A stretch of DNA of 64,000 nt from Methylophaga nitratireducenticrescens (GTDB taxonomy: Bacteria > Pseudomonadota > Gammaproteobacteria > Nitrosococcales > Methylophagaceae): contig NC_017857.3 in the NCBI RefSeq assembly GCF_000260985.4, positions 1 to 64,000 on the forward strand, read 5' to 3'. Shown here piece after piece: positions 40,501-49,895 of the stretch. Position numbers and translations under genes: made by a program. How positions within the stretch are numbered: position 1 is the stretch's first letter; each line of letters opens with the position of its first letter. The notes beneath the pieces are model-generated. The model saw only the letters and a program-made list of their open reading frames with translations. It was not told the origin of the DNA and ran no database searches.

Positions 40501-43257
40501 GAACTTTGCCCGCAAAAGTCAGAACAGAGTCACACTGCGCGACTGGACCCGGAACAACTGGTCAGCTTTCTCGAGGAGACTGATGGCCTGCTTAATGAGT
40601 ACAGCCAGCAACTTACTGCATGGCAGCAAACGGATAGCGAGCCTCCCTTAGCATTAAAGCAGACATTAAACACGCTCGCTGAAAATAGCGTACTACCGCA
40701 ATTGGCTGCCCTTTATCAATTAATGCAACGTCTTATTTCGCATCCCCAAAGCCGAAGCGAGAATTTAAAAGCCCTGCTTGATGAAGCGTTGGAAATTGTT
40801 AATGATCAGATTGAAGCGCTAATACAGCATAAGACTCCAGCCGATTTCACCCTTTTCCGTGAACAGATTCGTGCCACTTTGACAGCGTTTGACAGTGTCT
40901 CCACGGTTGAGGTTGATCCAGAAATTCTGGAAGCGTTTACCGAAGAAGCTGCTGAATTATTAGTATCAACCGATCGTGCTATCAAACAATGGCAAACCGA
41001 ACCGGAAAATCCAGCAGGCCCAATGCAGTTACAGCGCGACCTGCACACCCTTAAAGGTGGTGCAAGACTGACGGCAACCATGGCTATGGCAGATTTGACT
41101 CATCAGGTTGAAACATTGGTGCTGTCCGTTACTGACCAGCAGGAAACACCGGACGATGGTTTTTTCAGTTTGCTGCAACGCTGCCAGGATCGGCTGACCG
41201 AAATGCAGGAACAGCTGGCGAACCGGTCTGACATTCCCGCAGCCAATGATTTACTGCAGGAGATTCAACAGTATTCAGGTTATGTACTGGCAGATATTGA
41301 TAACAGGGATACGCTGCAGCAACCAGCTTCTGCTGCTGAGCAACTTCCTGCCGAAGCCAGCAGCTTTAACAAAGCTCCAGCCGATAACGCTAAATCCAGC
41401 AGCTCACAAAGCTCGGAAAAAATCAGGGTAAGAGCCGACTTGTTGGATTATCTGAGCAATTTTGCCGGTGAAGTCAGCATCACTCGCGATCAGGTAACCC
41501 AGCAGCATGGTGTCATGCATCAGCAGCTCGAGGAAATGGAAGAAACCGTTTCCCGTTTACATGAGCAATTACGCAAACTGGAAATAGAAACCGAAACCCA
41601 GATCCTGTATCGCTATGAAGACACTGTTCAGGATACCAACACTGAATTTGATCCATTGGAACTGGATCGTTTTTCGACTATCCAGCAGTTATCGCGCAGT
41701 CTGACCGAAACCGTTAACGACTTGAATAATATCAGTCGTTCAATGGGTAACCTGATGCGCGAAACCGACATTTTGCTGCTGCAGCAATCCCGGCTGAATA
41801 CAGATTTACAGCAGGGCTTGATGCATACCCGCCTGCTGCCATTTAATTCGATAGTGCCGCGTCTGGAACGAATAGTCCGTCAAACCAATAGTGAATTAAA
41901 TAAACAATCCCAATTACTGATCCGTGGCGCAGATTTGGAACTGGACCGTACTATCTTGGATCGGCTGGTGGCACCGATAGAACATATTCTTCGCAATGCT
42001 ATCGCTCATGGGCTGGAAACTGCCGACGAACGTTCACAACAGGGAAAACAACAATCGGGTCGGTTAAAGATTGAGATGCAACGTGAAGGTTCGGAAGTCG
42101 TCATTACCATTGCTGATGATGGTCAGGGGCTGAATATTGAAAAAATTAAACAGCGCGCCATCGCACAGAACCTGATTGATGCAAATAATATTCCTAATGA
42201 ACAGACACTGATCCAGTTGATTCTGACATCGGGGTTCAGTACTGCCGAAACTATCTCTCAATTAGCCGGTCGTGGCGTCGGTATGGATGTTGTCAGTAAC
42301 GAAATCCGGGCACTAAAAGGTCGTTTATCAATCAGTTCAAAACCTGGTAAGGGCACCCAGTTTCACCTGCGTCTGCCATTAACGTTGTCGGTTATGCAGG
42401 CATTGTTGATTTCGGTTAATCAACAGCAGTTTGCTGTGCCGCTATCAGCTGTCAACGCCGGTGAGCGTATCAGCATCCAGCATATTGGTGAGTTGATGGC
42501 TCAGGAGAAGCCTACCTATACTTTCCATGGCGAACATTATGACTTCATTCCACTCGGTAATCTGCTCGGTCAGCCTTTAAATCTACTGGAAAATCTGTCC
42601 CACCAAATGCCGTTACTGTTATTCCGTAGTGGTGATATCAAAATTGCCCTGGCCGTTGACAGTATTGATAGCAATCGGGAAATCGTTATCAAATCAGTCG
42701 GCCAACAGCTCGGACAAATTAGTGCGATCAATGGCGCAACCATCCTTGGTGACGGTCGGGTTATTTTTATCCTGGATATTCCAACGCTAATCGAGGATTA
42801 CCAGGCCCCCTCCGGAACAACTAACTTGCAACAGGCCAGTGAGAGCTTTAAGAAAATTGAAGAAAATCGTAACCCACTGGCAATGATTGTGGATGATTCG
42901 ATTACTATGCGTAAAGCAACGGAAGGCCTGTTAACCCGCCTTGGTTTTGACGTGGTGACGGCGAAAGACGGTGTTGATGCACTGGCTCGATTATATGAAC
43001 AAACACCTGATATCGTGTTGCTCGATGTGGAAATGCCCCGAATGGATGGCTTTGAATTCGCCTCGATTATTCGTAACGATTCGCAATTTAAACACTTGCC
43101 AATCATTATGATCACTTCCCGTACCGGTGATAAACACCGTCAACGAGCGATGAGCATCGGTGTGAATGCCTACCTTGGTAAGCCCTATCAGGATGATGAG
43201 TTGATTATTTCGATGAAACAACAACTCGCCTATAAATATCCTAACGAAAAGCGTTGA
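37552..43257 (+). CDS. chpA: ChpA/PilL hybrid chemotaxis histidine kinase
   Basis: This 1901-residue kinase controls type IV pili. It starts with a pseudo-Hpt/FimL-like domain (CVEHLYQVNGTL). An acidic repetitive linker (about 530-720) leads to three Hpt domains with phospho-acceptor motifs HTLKGSGR (near 775), HSLKGCAN (near 910) and HTLKGGAR (near 1165). Then come CheA-type dimerisation and ATPase domains (HILRNAIAHGLE near 1480, and RGVGMDVV), a CheW domain (about 1610-1750) and a C-terminal receiver (VDDSITMRK, VLLDVEMPRMDG, LGKPY). Pseudomonas ChpA is larger with more phospho-transfer domains. It lies between pilJ and chpC. Confidence 0.94.
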   Translation: MTQSRGNYNALTWLQDELQKSLAAALQSVQTYIDDPQQSESLSRCVEHLYQVNGTLEMLNLDGAQMLAAEMQSIAGYMRSFPEDKQNSALETLTRGLILLPTYLQKVNEKFPDNALCLLDSINELRLLRDKPAIAETDVFAPDLSISLPDSIAPNPAHTAPPLELERHKVAHVFQHLLLTWMREQDDKSLRKMRGILRHLRLQCLQEKTTLFWWVAEALLEGLAHRGIRDDSSAKQLIGKMASPIRLVCESDENSLLAGYPETLLKQLLLLVARSSSYGPLVTGVKASFGLTFYDQALQLIGHSDAALQEAQNALLEQLEELKERISQFDTAEDQADEAVNDISLQLLSMADTLTLLQHQTQSDDLHKHHKALQKCLATDKSYHNQLTSLADDLLQIEALLRKTDATDAIHRQLQKTVLTECLNELASVKELLILQSSHQTDNDETAQQNLANSLNMLAGSLDVLDIGKASQLFFSLATKFNDDASSFNTPKAQQDMAEILASAEIYLENLHRTGQVDENILQTALNTLQHFGQSDEQIDTLQLPEINFSTEDEPTAEDEKLSSVALYLRALEDKAADIDASQLSIAPADQESLVAQDISYSEEQVEALELPEIDFSADDSSEVPAEKAEPLKLSSVDLYIKALDDRETDTQTLQFEDFQPSVADLSENVTADEPLELQDYQSTDINFDQVESETSEPVAFEDQTSFSAESADSSESSDSFSSGNWQFEEHINPEIAEVFVEEANEVLDDLQQLLPIWSETPENGDLPTIRRHFHTLKGSGRMAGATTIADMAQAVEHLLNQILEDALPVSDEIMALVMEAVPEVNDCLGLFTQAQSDFTESAAALTILAQQLTEQESVLDSADEEDEDRALRDIFYQEAEQHLQNLFAETAVLQVGKVINKSMLSAAHSLKGCANIAGVKPVAIIATQLDQTFRNLYHQQQTFTEESISELNDIVMELSQLLQAVKTGEDEPDIRLLDRRIFELCPQKSEQSHTARLDPEQLVSFLEETDGLLNEYSQQLTAWQQTDSEPPLALKQTLNTLAENSVLPQLAALYQLMQRLISHPQSRSENLKALLDEALEIVNDQIEALIQHKTPADFTLFREQIRATLTAFDSVSTVEVDPEILEAFTEEAAELLVSTDRAIKQWQTEPENPAGPMQLQRDLHTLKGGARLTATMAMADLTHQVETLVLSVTDQQETPDDGFFSLLQRCQDRLTEMQEQLANRSDIPAANDLLQEIQQYSGYVLADIDNRDTLQQPASAAEQLPAEASSFNKAPADNAKSSSSQSSEKIRVRADLLDYLSNFAGEVSITRDQVTQQHGVMHQQLEEMEETVSRLHEQLRKLEIETETQILYRYEDTVQDTNTEFDPLELDRFSTIQQLSRSLTETVNDLNNISRSMGNLMRETDILLLQQSRLNTDLQQGLMHTRLLPFNSIVPRLERIVRQTNSELNKQSQLLIRGADLELDRTILDRLVAPIEHILRNAIAHGLETADERSQQGKQQSGRLKIEMQREGSEVVITIADDGQGLNIEKIKQRAIAQNLIDANNIPNEQTLIQLILTSGFSTAETISQLAGRGVGMDVVSNEIRALKGRLSISSKPGKGTQFHLRLPLTLSVMQALLISVNQQQFAVPLSAVNAGERISIQHIGELMAQEKPTYTFHGEHYDFIPLGNLLGQPLNLLENLSHQMPLLLFRSGDIKIALAVDSIDSNREIVIKSVGQQLGQISAINGATILGDGRVIFILDIPTLIEDYQAPSGTTNLQQASESFKKIEENRNPLAMIVDDSITMRKATEGLLTRLGFDVVTAKDGVDALARLYEQTPDIVLLDVEMPRMDGFEFASIIRNDSQFKHLPIIMITSRTGDKHRQRAMSIGVNAYLGKPYQDDELIISMKQQLAYKYPNEKR

Positions 43258-43279
43258 GAACAACGCACAAAAGGCAATT

Positions 43280-43765
43280 ATGCAGAAAGAAAAAGATTTT
43301 ATTCATTGCATGTTGATTCCATTACGGCAGCATTATTTGTTGTTACCGAATCCAACGATTGCCGAAGTTATTCCGCTGCCTCGTCTGACTGATAGTGATA
43401 TCAACTCATCCTGGTGTATCGGCCAGTTTTTCTGGCGTGATATGCCATTAGAAGTGATTGATTTGGAAACGCTGATTGGAAGTGGCCAACAAAACAATCG
43501 TCAAATCAATAAACTCTGCGTGATCAACGGCATCAACAGCGACGCTAAAATCAAACATTATGCCGTTGCCTGCTGTGGGGCGCCCCAACTTATCACCATC
43601 AATGAAACTGCTTTGCAACCCACGCATGATATTGTCGATTCGGACTGGCTTCACTGCCAGATTAAGATCGGATCCAATGTCGCTTTTATTCCAAAACTAG
43701 ACAATATTGAAACTCATCTGCAAAACAGCTTGTCGGGTAATACAATCTCTGACAATTTGCTTTAA
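43280..43765 (+). CDS. chpC: CheW-like protein ChpC
   Basis: ChpC is a second CheW-type adaptor of the Pil-Chp system. The 161-residue protein is weakly conserved but shows the CheW start MLIPLRQHYLLLPNPTIAEVIPL and a WCIGQFFWRDMPLEVIDLETLI segment equivalent to the CheW signature. It follows chpA directly, as in Pseudomonas. Confidence 0.85.
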   Translation: MQKEKDFIHCMLIPLRQHYLLLPNPTIAEVIPLPRLTDSDINSSWCIGQFFWRDMPLEVIDLETLIGSGQQNNRQINKLCVINGINSDAKIKHYAVACCGAPQLITINETALQPTHDIVDSDWLHCQIKIGSNVAFIPKLDNIETHLQNSLSGNTISDNLL

Positions 43766-43774
43766 GATACCGGC

Positions 43775-45718
43775 ATGAAAAATCAAATTCGCATTGCAAT
43801 ATTGCTGATGCTTGCCGTTTTTTTGCCTATTCAGGCAGTGACTGCAGCATCTGACATCAATCAACAGCGCAAGCTTTATCAGCAAGCCAAAAAAGCGCTG
43901 CAAACACATCAGCTGACGCAGTTTCGTCAACTGCAGGCTCAACTGGAAGGTTATCCGTTGCAGGAATATCTGGACTATTTATATCTGCAACATCGGATAA
44001 ACGATACCGAAGCAGCAAACATCAAACGCTTTCTGCAAACCCGTGAAGACAGCTTTTTCAAGGCGCGCCTGCGCGGTGCCTGGTTGGACAAATTGGCTGG
44101 CAGTCAACAATGGCAGCAGTATCTGGAGTTTTATCAAGTGCCTCAGTCGGCTGCACGTGAATGTCATTATGCCCGGGCATTAATCGCTACCAATCAACAA
44201 CAGGCTGCTGCTGAGGCATTCGAAAAACTCTGGCTGGTTGCCGCATCCCAGGACAAGGCATGTGATGCTGTTTTTCATCACGCAGAACAACGTGGCTGGT
44301 TAACAGATGAGTTACGCTGGCAACGGCTGCTACTGGCATTACGCAACCAGCAATTTGCTCTGGCAAACTATCTTGCCAAAACAGTAAAACAAAGTGCAAC
44401 CGCCCAGGCCTGGACCAAGCGCTGGGAAGATATTCATAAAAACCCTGTCAGTTTGCTGTCTCAGTTACCGGCCCCGGCCCCCGCTCAGGGAGTCTCTCTG
44501 GCACAGGATGTTGCTATGGCCAGGGAAATTATTGTTTATGGCCTGAAACGTTTAGCCAGAAATGATCCCGCTAAAGCCCACTATCACTGGACACGCCTGG
44601 AAAACAGTTATCAGTTCTCTACTGATGAACGCCATGATATTCAGGGCAGCATTGGACTTTGGGCCGCGTTGGATCGTGACGATAAAGCACTTTATTATTA
44701 CGGTGACACACCAAATCATCCATGGCGGGTTCGTGCAGCCTTATGGCAGCAAAACTGGCCTGAAGTACAAAAAGCTATTGCCAGCCTGGATGAACACACA
44801 CGTCAGGAAGCACGCTGGCAATACTGGCTTGCCAGAAGTATGGCCGAGTTAGGCGAGCGGACTGAAGCCGAAGCGATATGGCGCACCCTGGTGGATGAGC
44901 GTGATTATTATGCCTTTCTTGCAGCAGATAAAGTTGATGCTGAATATGCGATGAATCACCACCCTATTGTCGCCGAGCCCGAATACCGCAATTCCATTAT
45001 CACCATGGAAAGCGTTCAACGTATGCGTGAATTTTACCTGCAGGACGAATTACTTGATGCCCGACGTGAAGCCTATTTTCTGCAACAGACTTTAACCCCT
45101 CGCGAACTGCAGATTGTTGCCACGGAAACCCATAAGTGGGGCTGGCATAATCAAACCATTGCCCTGTTAGGCACTGCCCGCTACTGGGATGCATTGGATT
45201 TACGTTTTCCAGTGCTTTATGACACTGAAATGCGGCAGGCCAGTGCTGATGTAGGAGTAGATGCTTCGTGGTTACTTGCCATTGCCCGGCAGGAAAGTGC
45301 TTTTAATCCCAGAGCGCGCTCACATGCTGGCGCAATGGGGTTGATGCAAGTCATGCCCGCCACCGGTAAGCAGGTTGGACGCTGGCTGAATAAGCCTTTA
45401 AAGCAGGATTCTGAGCTTTATCATCCACCGCGTAATATTGAGATGGGAAGCTTTTATATCCGTCGTATGCAGGATCAATTTCAAAACAATCCAATACTGG
45501 CCACCGCGGCTTATAATGCCGGGCCTCATCGTGTTTCACGCTGGTTACCGGAACAAACCATGCCGGCCGATATCTGGGTAGAGAACATTCCATTTACCGA
45601 AACACGTCGCTATGTTCGCACGGTGTTCAGTTATGCTGCCACCTATGACTTTCAAAGAAAACAGACTATCAAGCGAATGTCGGAACGTATGCCAGCAGTA
45701 CGTCCCAAAAACCCTTAA
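43775..45718 (+). CDS. slt: Soluble lytic murein transglycosylase Slt
   Basis: Slt cleaves peptidoglycan glycan strands to 1,6-anhydromuropeptides in the periplasm. The 647-residue protein has a signal peptide (about 1-24), a long alpha-helical superhelical region (about 30-450) and a C-terminal lysozyme-like SLT domain. The catalytic Glu is in ARQESAFNPRARSHAGAMGLMQVMPATG; the later TAAYNAGPHRVSRW motif is also present. It begins 9 bases after chpC. Confidence 0.95.
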   Translation: MKNQIRIAILLMLAVFLPIQAVTAASDINQQRKLYQQAKKALQTHQLTQFRQLQAQLEGYPLQEYLDYLYLQHRINDTEAANIKRFLQTREDSFFKARLRGAWLDKLAGSQQWQQYLEFYQVPQSAARECHYARALIATNQQQAAAEAFEKLWLVAASQDKACDAVFHHAEQRGWLTDELRWQRLLLALRNQQFALANYLAKTVKQSATAQAWTKRWEDIHKNPVSLLSQLPAPAPAQGVSLAQDVAMAREIIVYGLKRLARNDPAKAHYHWTRLENSYQFSTDERHDIQGSIGLWAALDRDDKALYYYGDTPNHPWRVRAALWQQNWPEVQKAIASLDEHTRQEARWQYWLARSMAELGERTEAEAIWRTLVDERDYYAFLAADKVDAEYAMNHHPIVAEPEYRNSIITMESVQRMREFYLQDELLDARREAYFLQQTLTPRELQIVATETHKWGWHNQTIALLGTARYWDALDLRFPVLYDTEMRQASADVGVDASWLLAIARQESAFNPRARSHAGAMGLMQVMPATGKQVGRWLNKPLKQDSELYHPPRNIEMGSFYIRRMQDQFQNNPILATAAYNAGPHRVSRWLPEQTMPADIWVENIPFTETRRYVRTVFSYAATYDFQRKQTIKRMSERMPAVRPKNP

Positions 45719-45727
45719 TATAGTGTC

Positions 45728-46969
45728 ATGCAAATATATAAAGTAGGTGGCTGTGTTCGGGATCGCTTACTGGGACGGCCGGTAAAAGATAAAGACTGGG
45801 TTGTTGTGGGCAGCACTGCCGATGAAATGCTGGCTCAGGGATTTCGTCCCGTGGGCAAAGACTTCCCTGTCTTTCTGCATCCCAAAACCCATGAAGAATA
45901 CGCACTTGCCCGTACAGAACGAAAAACGGCGCCGGGCTACCATGGTTTTGAAATTCACGCCTCACCAGAGGTGACTTTAGAAGAAGATCTGGCACGTCGG
46001 GATCTGACTATCAACGCCATGGCTGAAGATGACGATGGCAATGTCATCGATCCATTTGATGGGCAAACCGATCTGCACAACAAGACTTTACGCCATGTAT
46101 CCAATGCCTTTGTTGAAGATCCAGTCAGGGTATTGCGTATGGCAAGGTTTGCTGCCCGCTTCGGTTTTCAGGTGGCTGATGAGACCAAACTATTAATTCA
46201 CCAGATGATAGCCAATGGTGAACTGGAGCATCTTGTCGCCGAGCGCGTATGGCAGGAGCTGGAAAAAGCGTTATTAAGCAATCAACCCTCTTTATTTTTT
46301 ATCTGTTTAAGAGAAGTCGGCGCTTTAAAAACGCTGTTTCCAGAAATTGATCGGCTGTTTGGTGTTCCACAACATTCTCAATGGCATCCCGAAGTGGATG
46401 CCGGTGTACATGTGATGCTGGTGCTGGATCAAGCCGCCAGACTGACTGATGATCTGGCCGTGCGTTTTGCGGTGGTATGTCATGATCTGGGCAAAGGAAC
46501 GACCCCTGCCGACATTTTGCCAGGTCATAAAGGGCACGAACAACGCAGTATCGCATTAACCCATGCGTTATGTGAACGGTTACGTGTACCCCGCGAAATC
46601 AGCAGTCTGGCACTGAAAGTCGCTGAATTTCACACCCATTGCCATTTACTTTTTGAATTATCATCGTGTGAAGTATTAAACGTAATAGAAGGGCTTGATG
46701 CGTTTCGCAAACCGCAACGATTGTCACAATATCTCTTGGCTTGTGAGGCCGACTTTCGAGGACGTCCTGGTTACGAAAACGCTGATATGCCCGAAAAAGC
46801 CGCTTTTCAGGCCTGTTTTGATGCTGCATCAAAGGTAAGCGCAGCAGCTTTTGTTAATGAGGGACTCAAGGGTCCGGCGATTGCCTCGGCCATGGCAGAT
46901 CAGCGTTGCAGGATAATCGAGCAAATGCTTAAACCATTTCGTAAAAACACCGGTGGAACAGCTAGCTGA
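45728..46969 (+). CDS. cca: CCA tRNA nucleotidyltransferase with HD domain
   Basis: Cca adds or repairs the 3' CCA of tRNAs. The 413-residue protein is the long gammaproteobacterial form. The nucleotidyltransferase head has MQIYKVGGCVRDRLLG and RRDLTINAMA, with acidic residues DKDWVVVG; an RNA-binding middle and a C-terminal HD phosphohydrolase domain with VCHDLGKG follow. It begins 9 bases after slt. Confidence 0.97.
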   Translation: MQIYKVGGCVRDRLLGRPVKDKDWVVVGSTADEMLAQGFRPVGKDFPVFLHPKTHEEYALARTERKTAPGYHGFEIHASPEVTLEEDLARRDLTINAMAEDDDGNVIDPFDGQTDLHNKTLRHVSNAFVEDPVRVLRMARFAARFGFQVADETKLLIHQMIANGELEHLVAERVWQELEKALLSNQPSLFFICLREVGALKTLFPEIDRLFGVPQHSQWHPEVDAGVHVMLVLDQAARLTDDLAVRFAVVCHDLGKGTTPADILPGHKGHEQRSIALTHALCERLRVPREISSLALKVAEFHTHCHLLFELSSCEVLNVIEGLDAFRKPQRLSQYLLACEADFRGRPGYENADMPEKAAFQACFDAASKVSAAAFVNEGLKGPAIASAMADQRCRIIEQMLKPFRKNTGGTAS

Positions 46970-46971
46970 AC

Positions 46972-47000
46972 ATTACAGCGCCCAATGCATAACGTATACT
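46972..47000 (+). promoter_or_regulatory. Candidate sigma-70 promoter of mch
   Basis: ATTACA (46972-46977) and TATACT (46995-47000) are separated by 17 bases and match the -35 and -10 consensus at 4/6 and 5/6. The position, 31 bases before the mch ATG and overlapping the end of cca, fits a dedicated promoter for the C1 cluster. Confidence 0.6.
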
Positions 47001-47031
47001 ATTTTCATTTTTTATCAGACAGGATCTTTTC

Positions 47032-48015
47032 ATGAGCAGTCAAATCTCCGCCAACTGGACCAGTGTGAACGCCGCCAGTAAGCCACTGGTTGATAAATTA
47101 ATCGACAATGCTCAAGCCCTGCAATTGGAAATCAGTCATTTATCCAATGGCACACGGGTTGTTGATGCAGGTATTAAGGCCACCGGCGGTCTGGAAGCGG
47201 GTCGATTGATTGGTGAAATCTGCATGGGTGGACTGGGTACCGCAACGCTTGGCAGCACCAGCGGTTTTAGCGATTGGCCATGGTCAGTGTATGTTCATGC
47301 AAAAACGCCGGTATTAAGTTGTCTTGGCAGTCAATATGCAGGCTGGAGTCTTTCCCATAAAAGTGAAGATGTGAAATTTTTTGCCCTGGGCTCCGGGCCA
47401 GGTCGTGCACTTGCTGCGCGGGAAGAATTATTCAAGGAATTTGGCTATCAGGATAAAGCAGATTCAACGGTTATTGTGTTGGAAGTGGACAGCATGCCCC
47501 CCGTCGAAATCGCCGATAAAGTTGCTGATAACTGTGGTATCAAACCTGAAAACCTGACGTTAATTCTGACGCCAACCACCAGTCTGGCGGGGGTAATGCA
47601 AATTGCTATTCGTGTACTGGAAGTGGCCATGCATAAAGCCCATACCCTGCACTTCCCGATGGATAAAATTGTCGATGGTTTTGGTACCACGCCTGTGGCA
47701 CCACCCGGTGGTGATTTTATGACCGGCATGGGCCGCACTAATGACGCTATTCTGTATGGCGGTACCGTGCATCTTTTCGTGGACAGTACCAATGATGAAG
47801 CACAAGAACTTGCCGAGAAAATGCCCAGTAATACATCGTCTGATTATGGCCGCCCGTTCGGTCAGATTTTCAAATCTTACGAATATGACTTTTTTAAAAT
47901 AGATCCCATGCTGTTCAGTCCGGCCAAAGTCATTATCACCAGCACCCAAACCGGGAAAAGCTTCACTGCAGGCGAATTGAATGCCGACTTATTGAAACAG
48001 TCTTTCGGACTGTAA
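47032..48015 (+). CDS. mch: Methenyl-tetrahydromethanopterin cyclohydrolase Mch
   Basis: Mch hydrolyses methenyl-H4MPT to formyl-H4MPT in the H4MPT-linked formaldehyde oxidation pathway. The 327-residue protein has the family pattern VVDAGIKATGGLEAGRLIGEICMGGLG, a GTTPVAPPGGDFMTGMGRTNDAILYGG segment and a C-terminal KSYEYDFFKIDP. An AGGATC ribosome-binding site precedes the ATG. It is first gene of the C1 cluster, as in Methylobacterium where mch is followed by orf5, orf7 and fae. Confidence 0.97.
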   Translation: MSSQISANWTSVNAASKPLVDKLIDNAQALQLEISHLSNGTRVVDAGIKATGGLEAGRLIGEICMGGLGTATLGSTSGFSDWPWSVYVHAKTPVLSCLGSQYAGWSLSHKSEDVKFFALGSGPGRALAAREELFKEFGYQDKADSTVIVLEVDSMPPVEIADKVADNCGIKPENLTLILTPTTSLAGVMQIAIRVLEVAMHKAHTLHFPMDKIVDGFGTTPVAPPGGDFMTGMGRTNDAILYGGTVHLFVDSTNDEAQELAEKMPSNTSSDYGRPFGQIFKSYEYDFFKIDPMLFSPAKVIITSTQTGKSFTAGELNADLLKQSFGL

Positions 48016-48024
48016 TGATTGACT

Positions 48025-48951
48025 ATGTCTAACGCCCGCGTTGTTGTTTTTAATGATACCCACGGGTGGCATAGTGCTCAGCTGACTGAAGCACTGGCTG
48101 ACTTAAATATTGAAACGGTGCTTATCGATCTGGCGGAATGCCGGATCGATACCCGCAGTCCAACAGGCATGGTGATTCCGCAGTTTGAAGCGACATTGCC
48201 TGATGCCGTGCTGGTCAGAGGCATCGCTCCCGGTAGCCTCGAACAAATCACCTTACGCATGGACGTATTGCATACCTTTGCCGAATTAGGTGTGCCGGTT
48301 TTGAATCCCGCCCATGCTATTGAACTCACCGTCGATAAAGCGCGAACGTCATTAAGACTTCATCTGGCGAATATCCCTTCGCCACAGACCTGGGCTTGCG
48401 AAAGCCGCGATCAGGCGTTGCAAATTGCCCGCGAAGAATTCGCCAAAGGATTCAGCCTGGTCGTTAAACCATTATTTGGTTGTCAGGGGAAGGGCATTCA
48501 ACGGCTTGATGAGTTAGCACAACTGGATAACCTCTCAGTGGTTGGTGAGGCTTATTATCTTCAGCATTATGTGGCGCCAGCTGAAACCGGTTGCTGGCAG
48601 GACTGGCGCTTGATGGTGGTCAATGGTGAAGTCATTGCCGCCATGACACGTCGCTCGAATCACTGGATAACCAACTTTGCTCAAGGTGCCAGCTGTTTTG
48701 CCAGTACCGTGACTCATGAAATGGCACAACTTGCGATCAGAGCGACGGCTGCGGTGGAAGCACCTTATGCCGGCGTCGATCTGATTCAGGATCCGCAAGG
48801 CCAGTTCAGTGTATTGGAAGTTAATAGCGTACCCGCCTGGAAAGGCTTATATCAGGCAACAGGTATTGATATTGCTGCTCGACTTGCAGCAATGGTTGCT
48901 TCTCATATTCAGCAAACCAGACAGGTATCTTTCCCCGAACATGCTAGCTGA
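48025..48951 (+). CDS. RimK-like ATP-grasp ligase of the H4MPT cluster (orf5 type)
   Basis: This 308-residue ATP-grasp protein has FSLVVKPLFGCQGKGIQRL (ATP lysine and glycine loop), DWRLMVVNGEVIAAMTRRSNHWITN and a C-terminal VLEVNSVPAWKGL metal-binding motif. It resembles MptN-type H4MPT glutamate ligases and orf5 of the Methylobacterium mch cluster. It probably adds an amino acid to a pterin-type cofactor, but the exact substrate is not shown here. ATG 48025 is preferred to a TTG at 48019. It overlaps the next gene by 11 bases. Confidence 0.88.
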   Translation: MSNARVVVFNDTHGWHSAQLTEALADLNIETVLIDLAECRIDTRSPTGMVIPQFEATLPDAVLVRGIAPGSLEQITLRMDVLHTFAELGVPVLNPAHAIELTVDKARTSLRLHLANIPSPQTWACESRDQALQIAREEFAKGFSLVVKPLFGCQGKGIQRLDELAQLDNLSVVGEAYYLQHYVAPAETGCWQDWRLMVVNGEVIAAMTRRSNHWITNFAQGASCFASTVTHEMAQLAIRATAAVEAPYAGVDLIQDPQGQFSVLEVNSVPAWKGLYQATGIDIAARLAAMVASHIQQTRQVSFPEHAS

Positions 48952-49819
48952 ACAACAGATTGCTGACAGTGTCCGTTGGGCCTGTGAGCAGGAAGTCAAC
49001 GCTCCAAAACCCGGTAATGTAAATGTCTGGAGTGACGGACATAATATGGCAGTACAGGACTTTCTCTCCAGCGCTGCAGCAATTGCGCCGGTAATGGCGC
49101 AACCCAATCTAAAGGTTGGCGAACGGATTTTGCAGTCCATTGAAGCTACCCGTAAGGTCGTCAACTGTAATACCAACCTTGGTATCGTATTATTATTTGC
49201 CCCATTATGTGATGCAATTCAGCGATGTTCCAGCTTTGATCAACTATCTTCAGAGCTTGAAAAAACCCTAACAGCTTTAACCATTGAAGATGCCCGACTG
49301 TGTTATGAAGCTATTCGGTTGGCAGATGCGGGAGGGTTGGGACATCAAGCAGAACAAGACGTCCACCAACAACCAAACGTCACCCTGAAACAAGCGATGG
49401 CTTTAGCGCAGAATCGGGACACGATTGCTCTGCAATATGTAAATAATTACCAGCAAGTATGGGAAATCGGCTATAAACAATTGACAGAAGCGCTGAAATG
49501 TGGGGAAAAGGTTGAATGGGCAAGCACAATCGCGTATCTTTATCTACTATCACGTGTGCCGGACACTTTAATTGTCAGAAAGCAATCCCGGCATATCGCC
49601 CAGACCGTGGCACAAAAGGCACAGTTATTTATTTTAGAAATGAATAAAAATAGACCCTTAAGCAAATCAACAGCTGAGCTGACCGTCTGGGATCACGAAT
49701 TAAAGAGTCATGCCATAAATCCCGGAACCTCCGCAGATATGACTGCAGCAGCATTGCTGCTATTTGCGTTTGAGCAGGCGTTTGATTCTAACCGAATTTC
49801 AGTAGCACGATGCTTATAG
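48941..49819 (+). CDS. CitG/MdcB-like protein of the H4MPT cluster (orf7 type)
   Basis: This 292-residue protein resembles triphosphoribosyl-dephospho-CoA synthase. Seen are SVRWACEQEVNAPKPGNVNVW, NTNLGIVLLFAPL, ADAGGLGH and a C-terminal INPGTSADMTAAALLLF. In methylotrophs this gene (orf7) always sits with H4MPT genes, where a role in cofactor synthesis is presumed but unproven. The true start is the ATG at 48941 inside the end of the preceding gene; the longer frame is out of homology. Confidence 0.85.
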   Translation: MLAEQQIADSVRWACEQEVNAPKPGNVNVWSDGHNMAVQDFLSSAAAIAPVMAQPNLKVGERILQSIEATRKVVNCNTNLGIVLLFAPLCDAIQRCSSFDQLSSELEKTLTALTIEDARLCYEAIRLADAGGLGHQAEQDVHQQPNVTLKQAMALAQNRDTIALQYVNNYQQVWEIGYKQLTEALKCGEKVEWASTIAYLYLLSRVPDTLIVRKQSRHIAQTVAQKAQLFILEMNKNRPLSKSTAELTVWDHELKSHAINPGTSADMTAAALLLFAFEQAFDSNRISVARCL

Positions 49820-49895
49820 CGGGCGGCACTGAGCAGGTGATACGTTCCTTTATTACGTATAAACCTCAATCTCATATAAAAAGGTTGAGGAAAAA

